64,000 bases of DNA from Petaurus breviceps papuanus (taxonomy: Eukaryota > Chordata > Mammalia > Diprotodontia > Petauridae). Below, one piece after another: positions 21,777 to 32,529 of the stretch; within the stretch, counting starts at the first letter, position 1; every line of letters starts with the position of its first letter. The DNA is taken from the NCBI GenBank assembly GCA_028583685.1, contig JAMXIF010001178.1, positions 909,697-973,696 of the forward strand. The letters run 5' to 3'. A model generated the notes under the pieces. That model did not search any database. It saw only the letters and a list, made by a program, of their open reading frames with translations, and had not been told where the DNA came from. The position numbers and the translations under genes are program-made.

Positions 21777-21954
21777 TAGTTTTACTTCGAATGAGACTAC
21801 TCTTACAAAACAGTATCTATGCTAGGTACCAAAGGAGTGGTAGGAATTCAGAGGGATTTTTTTTTTTTTGGTTCAATATCATCAAATCTGTTTCACTATT
21901 TTTGAAAATCTTGGTTTAACACTTTGTGGTTCTGTTTGGTCCTTATTTTACTTT

Positions 21955-22195
21955 GATAAGATACTAGATCTGTGATTTCACTAGTAGTGTGGGGAACTCC
22001 CAGAGAAGGAAACTCTCTCTACCAGGGCATGTTAGCACCTTCTCTACAATGTCTACTCTTGAAGACTTGTTTAGGGCACTGAGAAGTAGGTGATTTGTTC
22101 AGGATCACACAGCCAGTATGTGTCAAAGGTAGGACTTGAAACCAGATCTTTCTGACTTCCACATTGTCTCTAAACTTACTTTCATATTTGGTTTA
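21955..22195 (-). repeat. Ancient SINE, family D
   Basis: Contains actagatctgtgatttcact, gggaactcccagagaagg, aggatcacacagccagtatg and cagatctttctgacttcc. The same family occurs at 40678-40915 (same strand) and in sense at 32195-32375 and 52335-52565. Confidence 0.7.
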
Positions 22196-22199
22196 ATGT

Positions 22200-23585
22200 C
22201 TCTCATAGCTGAAAAAGATATCACAAAAATACATAGATCTAAAATGAAGAACATTGTGGGCTATGCTTATTAAATCATGATACCAATTATTTTTACCTCA
22301 TCCACCAATTTTGTGTAATGGAAGTGGAATGGCCAATGAAAACTGGGATGAGTGTGCTTCTCTTGGTGAAATCCCTCCCTGTGGACTCTGGAGCATGTGT
22401 AAGTATTCTCGGGCTGTTTCCTATCTACTTACCTTACAATGAAGAAAAGCTTTTCATTTGGGTTCTTAACAGGAGTGGAGCATGCATACAAAAGGCCCCA
22501 AAAAACTAAACCTTATTTCTTCCTGCCACCTTCCCCCCCCCCCAGCACTGGCTTCCCTTAAGTGAGGAAGTGCTATAAGCCTCCCCCATAGGACAAAGCA
22601 TCAGTGAGTGGCCTACTCTCCCCACCTGAGTTGACATGAAACCGAATGGATACAGCCCTTCTGTTACACCTTTCTCTGTTGTATCCATTTTTTTCCATGC
22701 TTCAGGTAAAGGTGAATGGGGCACACACAAACTTTCATACATCACAGTATGCCAAAAGTGTGGAACTCACATTTTTTCCCTCAGGATACATCACCTTACC
22801 ACAAGAGAAACATTAACTACCCAATCTAGAAACTAAGTGAGGGTGCTGGTGACAATCCATATAGAAGACATTAGTAAAACTTAATTTTGTTCTTATTTTT
22901 AGATAAAACATTTAAATAGAATTTCTGATATTTTCTTCCCACACCCCAGTGAATTGTCTCATGCACCCACTTCAGAGATCACTTTGGAGTGACTTTTTAG
23001 CTATGAGCACCAAGCATAAGAACCCCTTTTTAATATCAAAAAGTATCAAATGATAGTAGTTATGATATTGGTATATGTTTGAGAAAATAGATATAAAAAG
23101 CTCCTATAGATTCAGGAGATTTTAAGGTGGCTTTTTATTTTTTATTAACCATAGCTCATATTATATATTTATAAAATCTTATATATATATGTTTATATAT
23201 TATATATTTTTCTTAATATTATTAATCCTATCTACACAATTTGAAAACAATGAAGCATATATGTTTGAGTCTTTATTTAGTGTGGAGAAAGTATATTTGC
23301 TTATTTATCACAATGACTTACAATCTGGTGGGCCATTTGCATCAACTCTAAAGGTCCAAAAGAGTCTAGTGCCCACAGGCTGAGAACCAAGGAATTGTTA
23401 AGTCATACTCAGTAGTGTTCCATTGTGATTGGAGGAGAATGAAATTATGTGACCTCCCCCAAGAAACCCCTCAGAACACAGCTGGGGGCAATTCATCAAG
23501 GATTTGTGATTTCAGTCAGTATGGGCATTTCCTCTACCAGCCCAGTGACAAGTGACTTTTAATGTAGAAGTTAAGACATGTAGTT
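22200..23585. other. No recognised feature
   Basis: AT-rich, especially 23100-23330 with TATATA runs. No exon, RNA gene or nameable repeat found. Confidence 0.5.
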
Positions 23586-23589
23586 TCCT

Positions 23590-23690
23590 GAGGTGCAGTG
23601 ACCTTCTATGGGGATAGCATCTAATCAGAGCTAGGATTTGAACTCAGATTTCTGAGTCCAATTCTAGCATTTTTTTACATTCCTTTATGT
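23590..23690 (-). repeat. MIR-like fragment
   Basis: Contains gaggtgcagtgacc and gagctaggatttgaactcag. Confidence 0.45.
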
Positions 23691-24574
23691 TGTCTCTCAT
23701 CAGTGAGGATATTATTATAATAATATATAACAATATATTACAGTTTTTAAAAAGAACCTGACCCATGCAAGACACTATGTTAGGAACTTAGCTGAAAAGT
23801 GGATTTTGATTGATAAAGTAGGTTTAAAAGTTAATTGTATCAATTTCAGTCCCTCTGACAACTTTCTGAATTTCTTCCCCCTCACTTCTATGACCAGAAT
23901 TTCATAAACACCATAGTTTCATATTGGAGTTTTGGGCTACCTTGGGTTAGGGTTAGGTCAGGCCCCAATCTCAGGATTTGAATTGAGTTCTCTGGCTAGT
24001 GTTTTTCAAGCTAAGTTTTCTAGACTTACTCTTCTCCTCAGTTCCATTTGTGGTTTGGATAAGAAAGCGCCTCCTCGTTACCCATCAGTCTAGTGTTAGA
24101 AATTCTAAGGAACATCCAAATTCCCTCTGACTTAAGTGACTACATTGATACCAGGAGAATTCCATGTACTCCAGAATCAGATGGATCAGCTCTCCTTCCT
24201 TCTAATGTCATGTTTCCCAGTTCTGGTGCTCTGAACAGAGCTGAACTTAGATGAATTTAGAATTGACTGGCCCCTGGAACATGGCTATAGCTCTGCCATT
24301 CTGCTGAAGAGAACCCCTCCATTCTCAGTTAATAATTACTAGGTACCTGTAGGTATATACAATGCCAGCAAGACACAAAGGAGATACAGTATCTGCCCTT
24401 AGTCACCGGACTGGGGAATAGAGATGGGAAAACAGGTTTATTTTTGTCTTAAACAATACCACTCTCACTTTTGATATGAATGGAGGGTTAGAGTTGAGTC
24501 AAGGGTAAGTAGAAATCACTTTGTCCATTGGCTGGGTTTTCTAGGGGACAGCCTAACCAACTTGTATAATAATA

Positions 24575-24955
24575 ACTGCCAGCATTATATTGCTTTTTAA
24601 GGTTTGAGAAAAGCTGGGAGGTTGGTGCTATTATTATCCCAATTCACAGATGAGGAAACTGAAGCAGATATAGGTTTGCCCAGGGCAGGGTAGGGAACAT
24701 GGTAACATGTGGCCTTCTGGGTCCTTGGGTGTGGCCTTTTAATTGAGTCCTACAGAACAGATCCTTTTATTAAGGGGATTTGTTTTGTGAAGTTTGGATT
24801 TAGTCAAAGGGCCACACTTGAGGACCTAGAGGGCCACAGGTAGCCTTGAAACTGCAGGTTCCCCACCCCTGCAGGGTCATTACAGATACTGAGTTCAGAT
24901 TTGAAGTAGAATCTTTCTGGCTCCAGGTCCAGCATTCAACCCCCTATGCCTTGGC
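24575..24955 (-). repeat. MIR interrupted by a hAT MITE
   Basis: Left part (24575-24685) has tgctattattatcccaattc and cagatgaggaaactgaagc; right part (24872-24955) has gggtcattacagatactgag and ctggctccaggtccagcatt. Read without the insert it is one continuous MIR. Confidence 0.75.
24686..24871. mobile_element. Palindromic hAT-type MITE
   Basis: A 186-base element whose two halves are imperfect inverted copies. Ends: CAGGGTAGGGAACATGG and AGGTTCCCCACCCCTG. Inner arms: ggtccttgggtgtggcc against ggccacacttgaggacc. CAG...CTG ends suggest the hAT superfamily. The exact 8-bp TSD is unclear. Confidence 0.8.
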
Positions 24956-24959
24956 CAAG

Positions 24960-26100
24960 CCCTGATCCTCCATTTGAAGGAATACGTGTAAAATAAAAAA
25001 AATGTTTTTTTTTTTTTCCTTCAAATACTGTCTCATAAGAGAAATGTTAGAAAAATAGTATGCTTTGACTTTTGTGTCCCTAAGGTCTCTCTTCCCATTC
25101 TTTCAGTACAAATTAAATACAAAGACAAGTCAAGATACAGAGATTTCTCAGGCAAACTGATAAAATCAGGGATGGGCCTAAAAATCAGGAAGTAAACCCA
25201 CTCTGGACAAATTCTATATTCCAGGAAAAAAAAAAAAAAGGAATTTTCTTTAAAGTCTCTGGCTTCCCACCAACTTTTACCTGGGAGGGGGCTGGAAGAA
25301 TTTGGTTCTGGAATTTGTCTCTGAGCCAGAGTTAGCACTGATCAAGCATGAAACAACTGTACTAAGAGTCTCCTTTGAACCACTAAGAGGCAGGAAATGA
25401 GTCGTTGAGGCTCTGCGCAAGAGAGAAAAAAGACAGTGAGCTGGACTTTGGTCAGTTCAATGGAATAGACACATCTCAATTTAATAATCCTGATTATCTT
25501 CATACCTCTTAATGGGATAGATTGGAATAAAAAAAATTGTTCACTGGGGTTCCAGCCTACAAATGAAGCATCAGATAAATATTTTATGGGCATTTATTTA
25601 AAAGCCAATAGGTTTTGAGCAGTCCAGTCAGATTCTTGCATATTTTGTGCAAAATCATAATCCTTTTGTATGAACTCATTCCTGTGGATAAAATGAGAGC
25701 CTGAAAGGAGCTCCAGGGCTTAGGCAAGAAATTGTTGGTGCTTCTGCCAAAGAGGCTTATGGGAACATATCTGTCACTTAGTCCCATGCTTTACAGGGAA
25801 CCTATCAGAGTTATTCATCTTCTGGGCAGCTTGATTTATTGTCCCCTGGTTTCAGTCCCAGGTGAGACTCTGGAACTATAAGCAGCTGATGCTATACATT
25901 TCTTCCCCCAAGGAATAGATTTCTGCTTTAGAATGCTGAGCCTCAGCAAAGAAAATGGGACAGAGACAGGAAGGGGGTGGGGAGGAAAGTAAGGAATCAA
26001 GAGGTGGGGTGATGAAAATAAAAAGGAGACATTGTGCATCCATGCTGTGAGTTCATAGAATAACAACTTTTCATCTATCTAGAGCTCAGCTATCTAATAC
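24960..26100. other. No recognised feature
   Basis: Two short homopolymer-rich patches (25000-25020, 25225-25240). No exon or nameable repeat seen. Confidence 0.5.
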
Positions 26101-26104
26101 CCTT

Positions 26105-26452
26105 ACCTATTCGATGTTGTAGGTCTTCATTGATTGATCAACTTTGGCCTCTTTGGCATCAGTGGTTGGAGTATAGACTTGTATTACTTTGATATTGAAT
26201 GGTTTGCCTTGGATTCAAACAGATGTCATTTTGTCATTTTTGAGATTATACCTCAATACTGCTTTTCTTACCCTTTTAATGACGATGAGGGCTACTCCAT
26301 TTCTTCTAAGGCATTCTGTATATGTGATATATGTATATGTAGTATATGTAGTGATCACCTGAATTAAATTCACCCATTCCAGTCCGTTTAAATTAACTGA
26401 CACCAAGATGTCAACATTTAATCTTTCCATCTCCTGTTTGGCCACAACTATC
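26105..26452 (-). mobile_element. BovB (RTE) LINE, inverted 5' part: endonuclease domain
   Basis: On the minus strand it decodes as BovB N-terminal text: KQEMERLNVDIL, then LRRNGVALIVIKRVRKAVL, YNLKNDKMTSV, then IQVYTPTTDAKEAKVDQ with one frame change. This is the APE-type endonuclease start. It lies head to head with the RT part at 26458. Confidence 0.88.
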
Positions 26453-26457
26453 TTTAA

Positions 26458-28065
26458 AAAAATGGGCATGATAAAAGACAGAAATGATAGGAACTTAACA
26501 GAAGCAGAAGAGATTAAGAAGAGGGAGCATGAATACACAAAAGAACTATACAAGAAAGATCTTAATATCACTGATAACCAGAATGGTGTGGTTACTGATC
26601 TAGAGTCAGACCTCCTGGAGAATGAAGCAAGAAGACCTTAGGAAGGACTACTAAAATAAGGCTAGTGGATGGAATTCCAGCCCAGCTATTTAAAATCCTA
26701 AAAGATGCTGCTATTAAAGTGCTGCACTCAATATGCCAAGAAATTTGGAAGACTCAACCCTGGATTGGAAAAGTTCAGTTTAAGTCCCAGTTCTAAAGAA
26801 GGGCAATGCCTAGGAACATTCAAATTACCAAACAATTGCACTTATTTCACACTCCAGCAAGCTTTATGCTTAAGATTCTGCAAGCTAGGTTTCAGCAATA
26901 TGTGAACTGAGAATGACCAGAAGAGCAGGCTGGTTTTCAGAGGGGCAGAGGAACTAGAGACCAAATTGCTAATATTCGCTGGATTATGGAGAAAGCAAGG
27001 GAGTTCCAGAATTAAAAAAAAAAAAAGATCTACTTCTGTTTCATTGTCTACACTAAAGCCTTTGCCTGTGTGGATCACAACAAAATGTGGCAAGTCCTCA
27101 AAGACCTAGAAGTTATGGATTATCTTGTCTCCTAAGGAACCTGTACTCAGGCCAAGAAGCAACAGAACCAAACATGAAACAATTAGTTTAAGATTGGAAA
27201 AGGAGTATAAAGCTGCATATTGTCACCTTTTTACTTAACAGATATGCAGAGTATATCGTGTGAAATGCCAGGTTAGAGGAATCAAACATGGAATTAAGGT
27301 TGCAAGAGAAATATCAACAGTCTCAGATATGCATATGATACCACTCTGATGGCAGATAGTGCCTCTTGATGATGGTGAAAGAGGAGTATAAAAACTGGCT
27401 TGAAGCTTAACATAAAAAAAAAACAACAACAAAGATTTGTTTGTTTTGCCACTGGTCCCATCATTTCCTGGCAGATGGAAGGAAAAGAAATGGAAGCAAT
27501 AGTAGATTTTATATTCTTGGGCTCAAAGATCACTGCAGACAGTGACTGAAATGAAAAGTTTACTTGCTCCTTGGAAGGAAAGCTATGACAAATCTGGAAA
27601 GCATACTAAAAATCAGAAATATCACCTTGTTGACAAAGGTCCGTATAATTAAAGCTATGGTTTTTCCAGTGGCAATGTACAACTGTGAACTATAAGGAAA
27701 GCTGAGTGTCACAGGATTGACCCTTTCAAATTGTGGTGCTAGAAAAGACTTTTGAGAGTCCCTAGAGATGGAATCAGTCAGTACTTAACTCAATTTGCAC
27801 TATTGACTAGAAGGTCAAAAAATGAAACTGAAGCTTAAATATTTTGGCCATGTAATGAGAAGACAGGACTCATTGGAAAAGACACTGATGTTGGGAAGGA
27901 TTGAAGGCAAAAGGAAAAGGGGACAGCAGAGGATGAGATGGATAGTGTCACAGAAACAATGAACATGAACTTGGATAGACTTCAAAAGATAGTGGAGGAC
28001 AGAAGGATCTGGCGTGCTATGGTCCATGGGGTCACAAAGAGTCAGACATGACTGAACAAGAACAA
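26458..28065 (+). mobile_element. BovB (RTE) LINE, RT domain to 3' end
   Basis: Starts MGMIKDRNDRNLTEAEEIKK and continues through decayed RT text: DGIPAQLFKILKDAA-like, KAFACVDHNKMW-like, YAYDTTLMADS-like, and the C-terminal LKLKYFGHVMRRQDSLEKT and RWRVM-like text. It ends gtcacaaagagtcagacatg + actgaacaagaacaaa. Multiple stops and frameshifts; inactive. About 220 residues between the two parts are missing. Confidence 0.9.
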
Positions 28066-28084
28066 ATTCAGAACATAGCTGAGA

Positions 28085-28304
28085 GGGACAGCTAGGTGGT
28101 GCAGTGAATAGAGCACTGGCCCTGGAGTCAGGAGGACCTGAGTTCAAATCCAGCCTCAGATACTTGACACTTAACTAGCTATGTGACCTTGGACAAGTCA
28201 CTTAACCCCAATGTTAAGTGATGCAAATGTTTCATTTGCATTCCCTCCTGCAAAGAAAAAGACAAAAAACAAAATAAAACAAAAACAAACAAAACAAACA
28301 AACC
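28085..28304 (+). repeat. SINE family A (WSINE1-like) with 16-bp TSD
   Basis: Starts gggacagctaggtggtgcag (28086), has the A-box region, B box gagttcaaatcc, and cttaaccccaatg, then an unusual palindrome (28221-28241) and a CAAA-rich tail. TSD of 16 bases with one mismatch at 28069-28084 and 28305-28320, placed just after the BovB end. Confidence 0.9.
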
Positions 28305-28477
28305 CAGAACATAGCTAAGAACCAGGACTGAGGCACAAAAAGACTTCTGAGAAATCAAGGATAGATTCTTAGGCACTAAGAGTTATCCAGTTTACTTAAT
28401 CAATCAGTCAGTCAACAGGTATTTATTAGGCTAATCTGATAATATGAAGAAAAAGCAAAAATGTTGGATCTTACATT

Positions 28478-29027
28478 CTTTTAAAAAAAGTTTTATTTTT
28501 TCCAATTATATGTAAAGACAATTTTTAACATTTATTTTTTTTAATTGAGTTCCAAATTTTCTTCCTCCTTTCCCTCCCTTGCTCCCTAAGACAATAAGCA
28601 ATTTGATACAGGTTGTATATCTGCAATCATGTAAAACATATTTCCATATTAGTCATGTTGTGAAAAAAAAAACAGATCAAAAGGACTAAAAAAAAACACA
28701 CAAAAAATGAAAATGAAAATAGTATGCTTTGATCTGCATTCAGACTCCATCAGCTCTTTCTGTGGATGTGGAAATCATTTTTCATCATGAGTCCTTTGGA
28801 ATGTCTTGGATAATTATATTGCTGAAAATAGCTAAGTCATCCATAGTTGATCATTGTACAATGTTGCTGTTACTGTATATGATATTTTCCTAACTTAACT
28901 TTGCATCAGTTCATGTAAATCTTTCCAGATTTTTCTGAGATCTATCTGCTCATCATTTCTCATAGCACAATTATATTCCATTATATTCACATACCACAAC
29001 TTGTTCAGCCATTCCCCAGTTGATGTG
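28478..29027 (-). mobile_element. L1 3'-end fragment (lineage 1)
   Basis: Antisense L1 3' UTR (gagttccaaattttcttcct, tcagactccatcagctcttt) followed by the complement of the ORF2 C-terminus (ccattccccagttgatg). Confidence 0.88.
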
Positions 29028-29129
29028 CTTGGGATTCTGATGGGGGAGATAATATATACAATATGCTATAGAACTGAGGTTCTTAAGCTAAAGTCTGTCA
29101 ATTTGTGTTTAAAAAATATTTTGATAACT

Positions 29130-29930
29130 ATGTTTCAATATACTTAGTCTCCTTTGTTAGTCAACTAGCTATGTCCCATATACTGTGCTAAGTGCTTTGT
29201 AATATTATGTATGTTATTTCATGCATTTAAAACCTTATTCTACCAGGCATGACCCACTGTGGCTGAGGCTGTCTAATCTTTTACCTTGGGAATTATGAGT
29301 GGACTAGATTGGGTAGTCCCCAATGGTCAGATGCATTAAATTCAGCATCAATATGATAAGCTTCTCCCAACCCCCCATTCTCTTCCCTCCCCCCAGTAGA
29401 AGGCCATCAGGTTGTTGAAGGAGGAGCCAACCAGTTTAAGTTGGAAAGCAAAGCCAATCAAAACTTCCCTGGGGATCAGTAATAGGATGGGGCCCGTGAG
29501 TAACCCCTGTACTTCTAGACTAAGTGAGATGGGGGAAACTAGTCTTAAAAACTATAATAGATATAGTGAAGTTGTCCCCCACCTGTAGTGTGAGGCTGTC
29601 GTTGTGTGGCTCCAAGGGAGGCAGAATAGACAGACATCTTGAGCTGCTTCTTCCCCAACGCTTCTTCAAGAGAGACTTTAATTTTTGCCAGGAGAAGAAA
29701 CAGGAAGTTGGGGCCAGTGGCTGGCCATACTGTTTGTTCTTAGAGAGAGTGTGTACTGGGCTAGAATTAAATCTGCTCTCTTAAATATTGTTAGTCTAGA
29801 GGATGTGGTTTTCAGGTTCAAGCTAAACTTCTGATTGTTGTTCATTAACGGGGGAAAGAAGACCTCAAGCTTTATATACAAGTTTTGACTCCTTTGTCAC
29901 TGAATACCAGTTCTACAATGAACACACACA
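29130..29930. other. Mostly unassigned sequence
   Basis: A faint MIR-like patch near 29170-29230; otherwise nothing recognised, including a 86-codon open frame at 29524-29784 that has no family likeness. Confidence 0.45.
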
Positions 29931-29943
29931 TAGCAAATAGCAA

Positions 29944-30187
29944 TGGCAGCTAAGTGACAACAGTGGATAGATTACTGGGCCTGCAGTCAGGAAGACCTAA
30001 GTTCAAATTCAACCTCAGACACTTACAGTCTGTGTGACCCTGAGCAAGTCACTTAACCCTGTCAGTCTCAGTTTCCTTATCTGTAAAATGATCTGGAGAA
30101 GGAAATAGCAAACCACTCTAGTATCTTTGCCAAGAAAACCCCAAATGGGATCACAAAGAATCAGACACGACTGAACAAGAACAAGAA
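29944..30187 (+). repeat. MAR1-type SINE (RTE-tailed)
   Basis: ggcagctaagtgacaacag head, aagttcaaattcaacctcag, tcagtttccttatctgtaaa, gccaagaaaaccccaaatgg, BovB-like gggatcacaaagaatcagac and AAC/AAG-rich tail. TSD of 10 bases with one mismatch (29934-29943, 30188-30197). Confidence 0.92.
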
Positions 30188-30206
30188 CAAATGGCAAAAA
30201 TATATT

Positions 30207-30385
30207 TTGGGGGGCAGCTAAATGGCACAGTGAAATAGAGCACTGGCCTTGGAGTCAGGAGGATCTGAGTTCAAATCTAGCCTCAGACACTTGACACTTA
30301 GGAGCCATGTGACCTTGGGCAAGATGTTTAACCCCAATTGCCTTACCTTCCCCCCTCCAAAAAAAAATAGAAAAAAAAATTTTAT
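30207..30385 (+). repeat. SINE family A (WSINE1-like)
   Basis: ggggcagctaaatggcacag, gagttcaaatctagcctcag, cttgggcaagatgtttaacc, caattgcc and an A-rich tail. Confidence 0.92.
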
Positions 30386-30389
30386 TTAT

Positions 30390-31100
30390 TCAAGTCAGTA
30401 GCAAAAAAGAGACCAGAGAAACACACAGGAGAATATGAACTGGGCAATACAAAAATGAAGGAGCTCTCCCATTGGGGGTGAGATGACTCAACCAAGAGAG
30501 AGTCCCAGATCTCACCCAAGGGGAAACTCCATAAAGTGTCTAGTGTGGCAAGCTGGAGATAGGGACATGATGCAGCCTGCCATCCTACCTCCTGTTAGCT
30601 TATTCCCAGAGTTTTCTTTTCTCTTCAGCAAACTCTGGTCGGGTTGGCCTCATCTGTCTTCTCTTACAAAGCGGAAAGCCAGAAACCCCTAAAGCAACTT
30701 CAGAGACTGAAGAACCTCAAAGAGGTAGGAGAGCCCAGCACTCTCCTCTCTCCTCTTTTCTCCAATCCAGCCCACCCCTTTCAGACACAAGGCACTGATC
30801 TCTACCAGTGAGGAGAGAGTCCCATACCAATGGGCACTGGGACCCAGGTTACATAAGCAAACACCCAAACAAAAAAGTAAACAAATGTAGGGATGAATGA
30901 ATAAATCAACATATGGATGAATGGATAAATGAACAAATAAATAAACGGATAGATAGGTCATAGCTATATAAAACATTTTCAGAAGGGGTCCATAGGCTTC
31001 ACCAAATTGGTTAGAAACCTCTGCTGTAGAAGTCTATCAGGACTTACTCTTGACTCTTATTTTACATGCAAATCTAAGCCAAGACTGGCTTCTTCCCAGT
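30390..31100. other. Unassigned sequence with an antisense hAT-like piece
   Basis: 30965-31025 is the complement of the 18572-18785 family (aggggtccataggcttcacc, ggttagaaacctctgc). 30890-30960 is an AATGAATAA/AATAAA-rich simple sequence. The remainder is unrecognised. Confidence 0.45.
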
Positions 31101-31107
31101 TAGCTGT

Positions 31108-31348
31108 ATAATAGCTGACATTTATGTAGGCTTTAAGATTTGCAAAGTAATCTGTTTCTTTCTCACAACCCTGGGAGGCAGATGCTTTTAGTATTATCAT
31201 CCCCATTTTACAGATAAGGGATCTGAGGGTGAGAGAGGTTAAATGATTTGTACATGGTCACAGAGCTGGTAAGCATTTGAGGCAAGATTTCCATTTAAGT
31301 CTCCCTGACTCCAAGTCCAGCATTCTATCCACTATGCCATCTTGTCGT
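31108..31348 (-). repeat. MIR-like SINE, nearly full length
   Basis: Contains atagctgacatttatgtagg, tatcatccccattttacaga, ggtcacagagctggtaagc and cagcattctatccactatgc. Confidence 0.78.
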
Positions 31349-31419
31349 CAGTGGCATAGCAAATATTCAAAGTATCAGATAAAAATGGGAAAGAGGGTCT
31401 GCTATGGATTCTTACACCA

Positions 31420-31560
31420 ATAGCTAATAGTGTAATAGTTGTGTAAATTTGGGTCAAGCCCCTAACCTCTCCAAGCCTCAGTTTCCTCACCTGTCCAGAA
31501 AGACACTTAAGAAAGATGCTCACTAAAATCCTTTTTAAATGGTGAGATTTAATAATAAAG
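31420..31560 (+). repeat. MIR-type fragment
   Basis: Contains ttgggtcaagcccctaacct and gcctcagtttcctcacctg. Confidence 0.55.
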
Positions 31561-32194
31561 TTTGTCCCAGGACTTCTTTTCCAGAGGGTACCAGCACAGC
31601 CACCATGGTGGGTAGAAGATTTAGGGTCTTCTGACTTGCTGACAAGAATCTTCTGACTTGCTCCCGACTCCCTGGGAATAAACAGTTCTCTTAGAAAGAG
31701 GGGCAGCCAGGAAGGTGGTGACAAAATGCCAGAAGAAGAATTATAAAAGCAGTTCAAACTCACCTTCCACTCCATGGCAAAACCATCTGGAAATGGAGGA
31801 GGTAGGTGTAGTTGGAAAGCCTTCTGGGAGAAGTACAACCTCCCCAGCCACATCACTGGCACCACCAACCACAGACCTTTGGTTTAGTCACTACCAGAAG
31901 TCTAGGAAACAAAGAAAGGCAGAAGCAGGTAGAAAATTAACACAGTTCCATGCATGTTTAGAGGAAGAGCAGAGGAAAAGCCAGGTACAGCTAAATGCAA
32001 GACTTGTTGCTTTTTGATCATTAGTTAGGTACTCCACCACATCCTACTGTCTTGGAGCATACCAACTATGCTCTGGTCAGGCCTTGGGTCACTCATCTCT
32101 GGCAGAATCATAGAATGCCAGAGCTGGAAGGACCCAAAAGAACATCTAGCTTAGCTGTTCTCAAAGCGTGATTCTTTGTTAGAGGTTATATGAG

Positions 32195-32375
32195 GAAGAG
32201 AGGCAGTAAGAGCTGGGCTGAAGTTCTACTTTTGACACACATCAGCTGTGTGACCCTGGGTAAGTCAACCTCTGAGTTCCCCAGAAAAGGCACAAATCTT
32301 CCTTAGTGGAAGAAATTTGCTTATCTGGGAATTTCCTATACCAATAAAATCAGAGGTCTGGTTCTCAAAAAAAAA
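32195..32375 (+). repeat. Ancient SINE, family D (sense)
   Basis: Contains gcagtaagagctgggctg, cagctgtgtgaccctgggta, tgggaatttcctataccaat and aaatcagaggtctggttct before an A run. A MIR-like scrap precedes it at 32100-32150. Confidence 0.6.
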
Positions 32376-32529
32376 AAGGCACATAAATATAGAAAGACCT
32401 TTATGAAATAATGCAATGTATTGGTAGAGAACAAAACCAGAAGAATGGAGTGCATATTACACGTGGTTGAATGCATTACAACCATATTCTCAAACTCTCA
32501 AATGAACCTGTGATCTCTTTTTGGGAATT

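Noticed and set aside
26215-26571. 118-codon minus frame as a host gene
   Set aside because: It is BovB endonuclease text plus antisense of the adjoining RT part across the inversion junction.
31332-31868. 178-codon minus frame
   Set aside because: Longest frame outside the CpG island, but it runs through an antisense MIR-type fragment and shows no protein family likeness.
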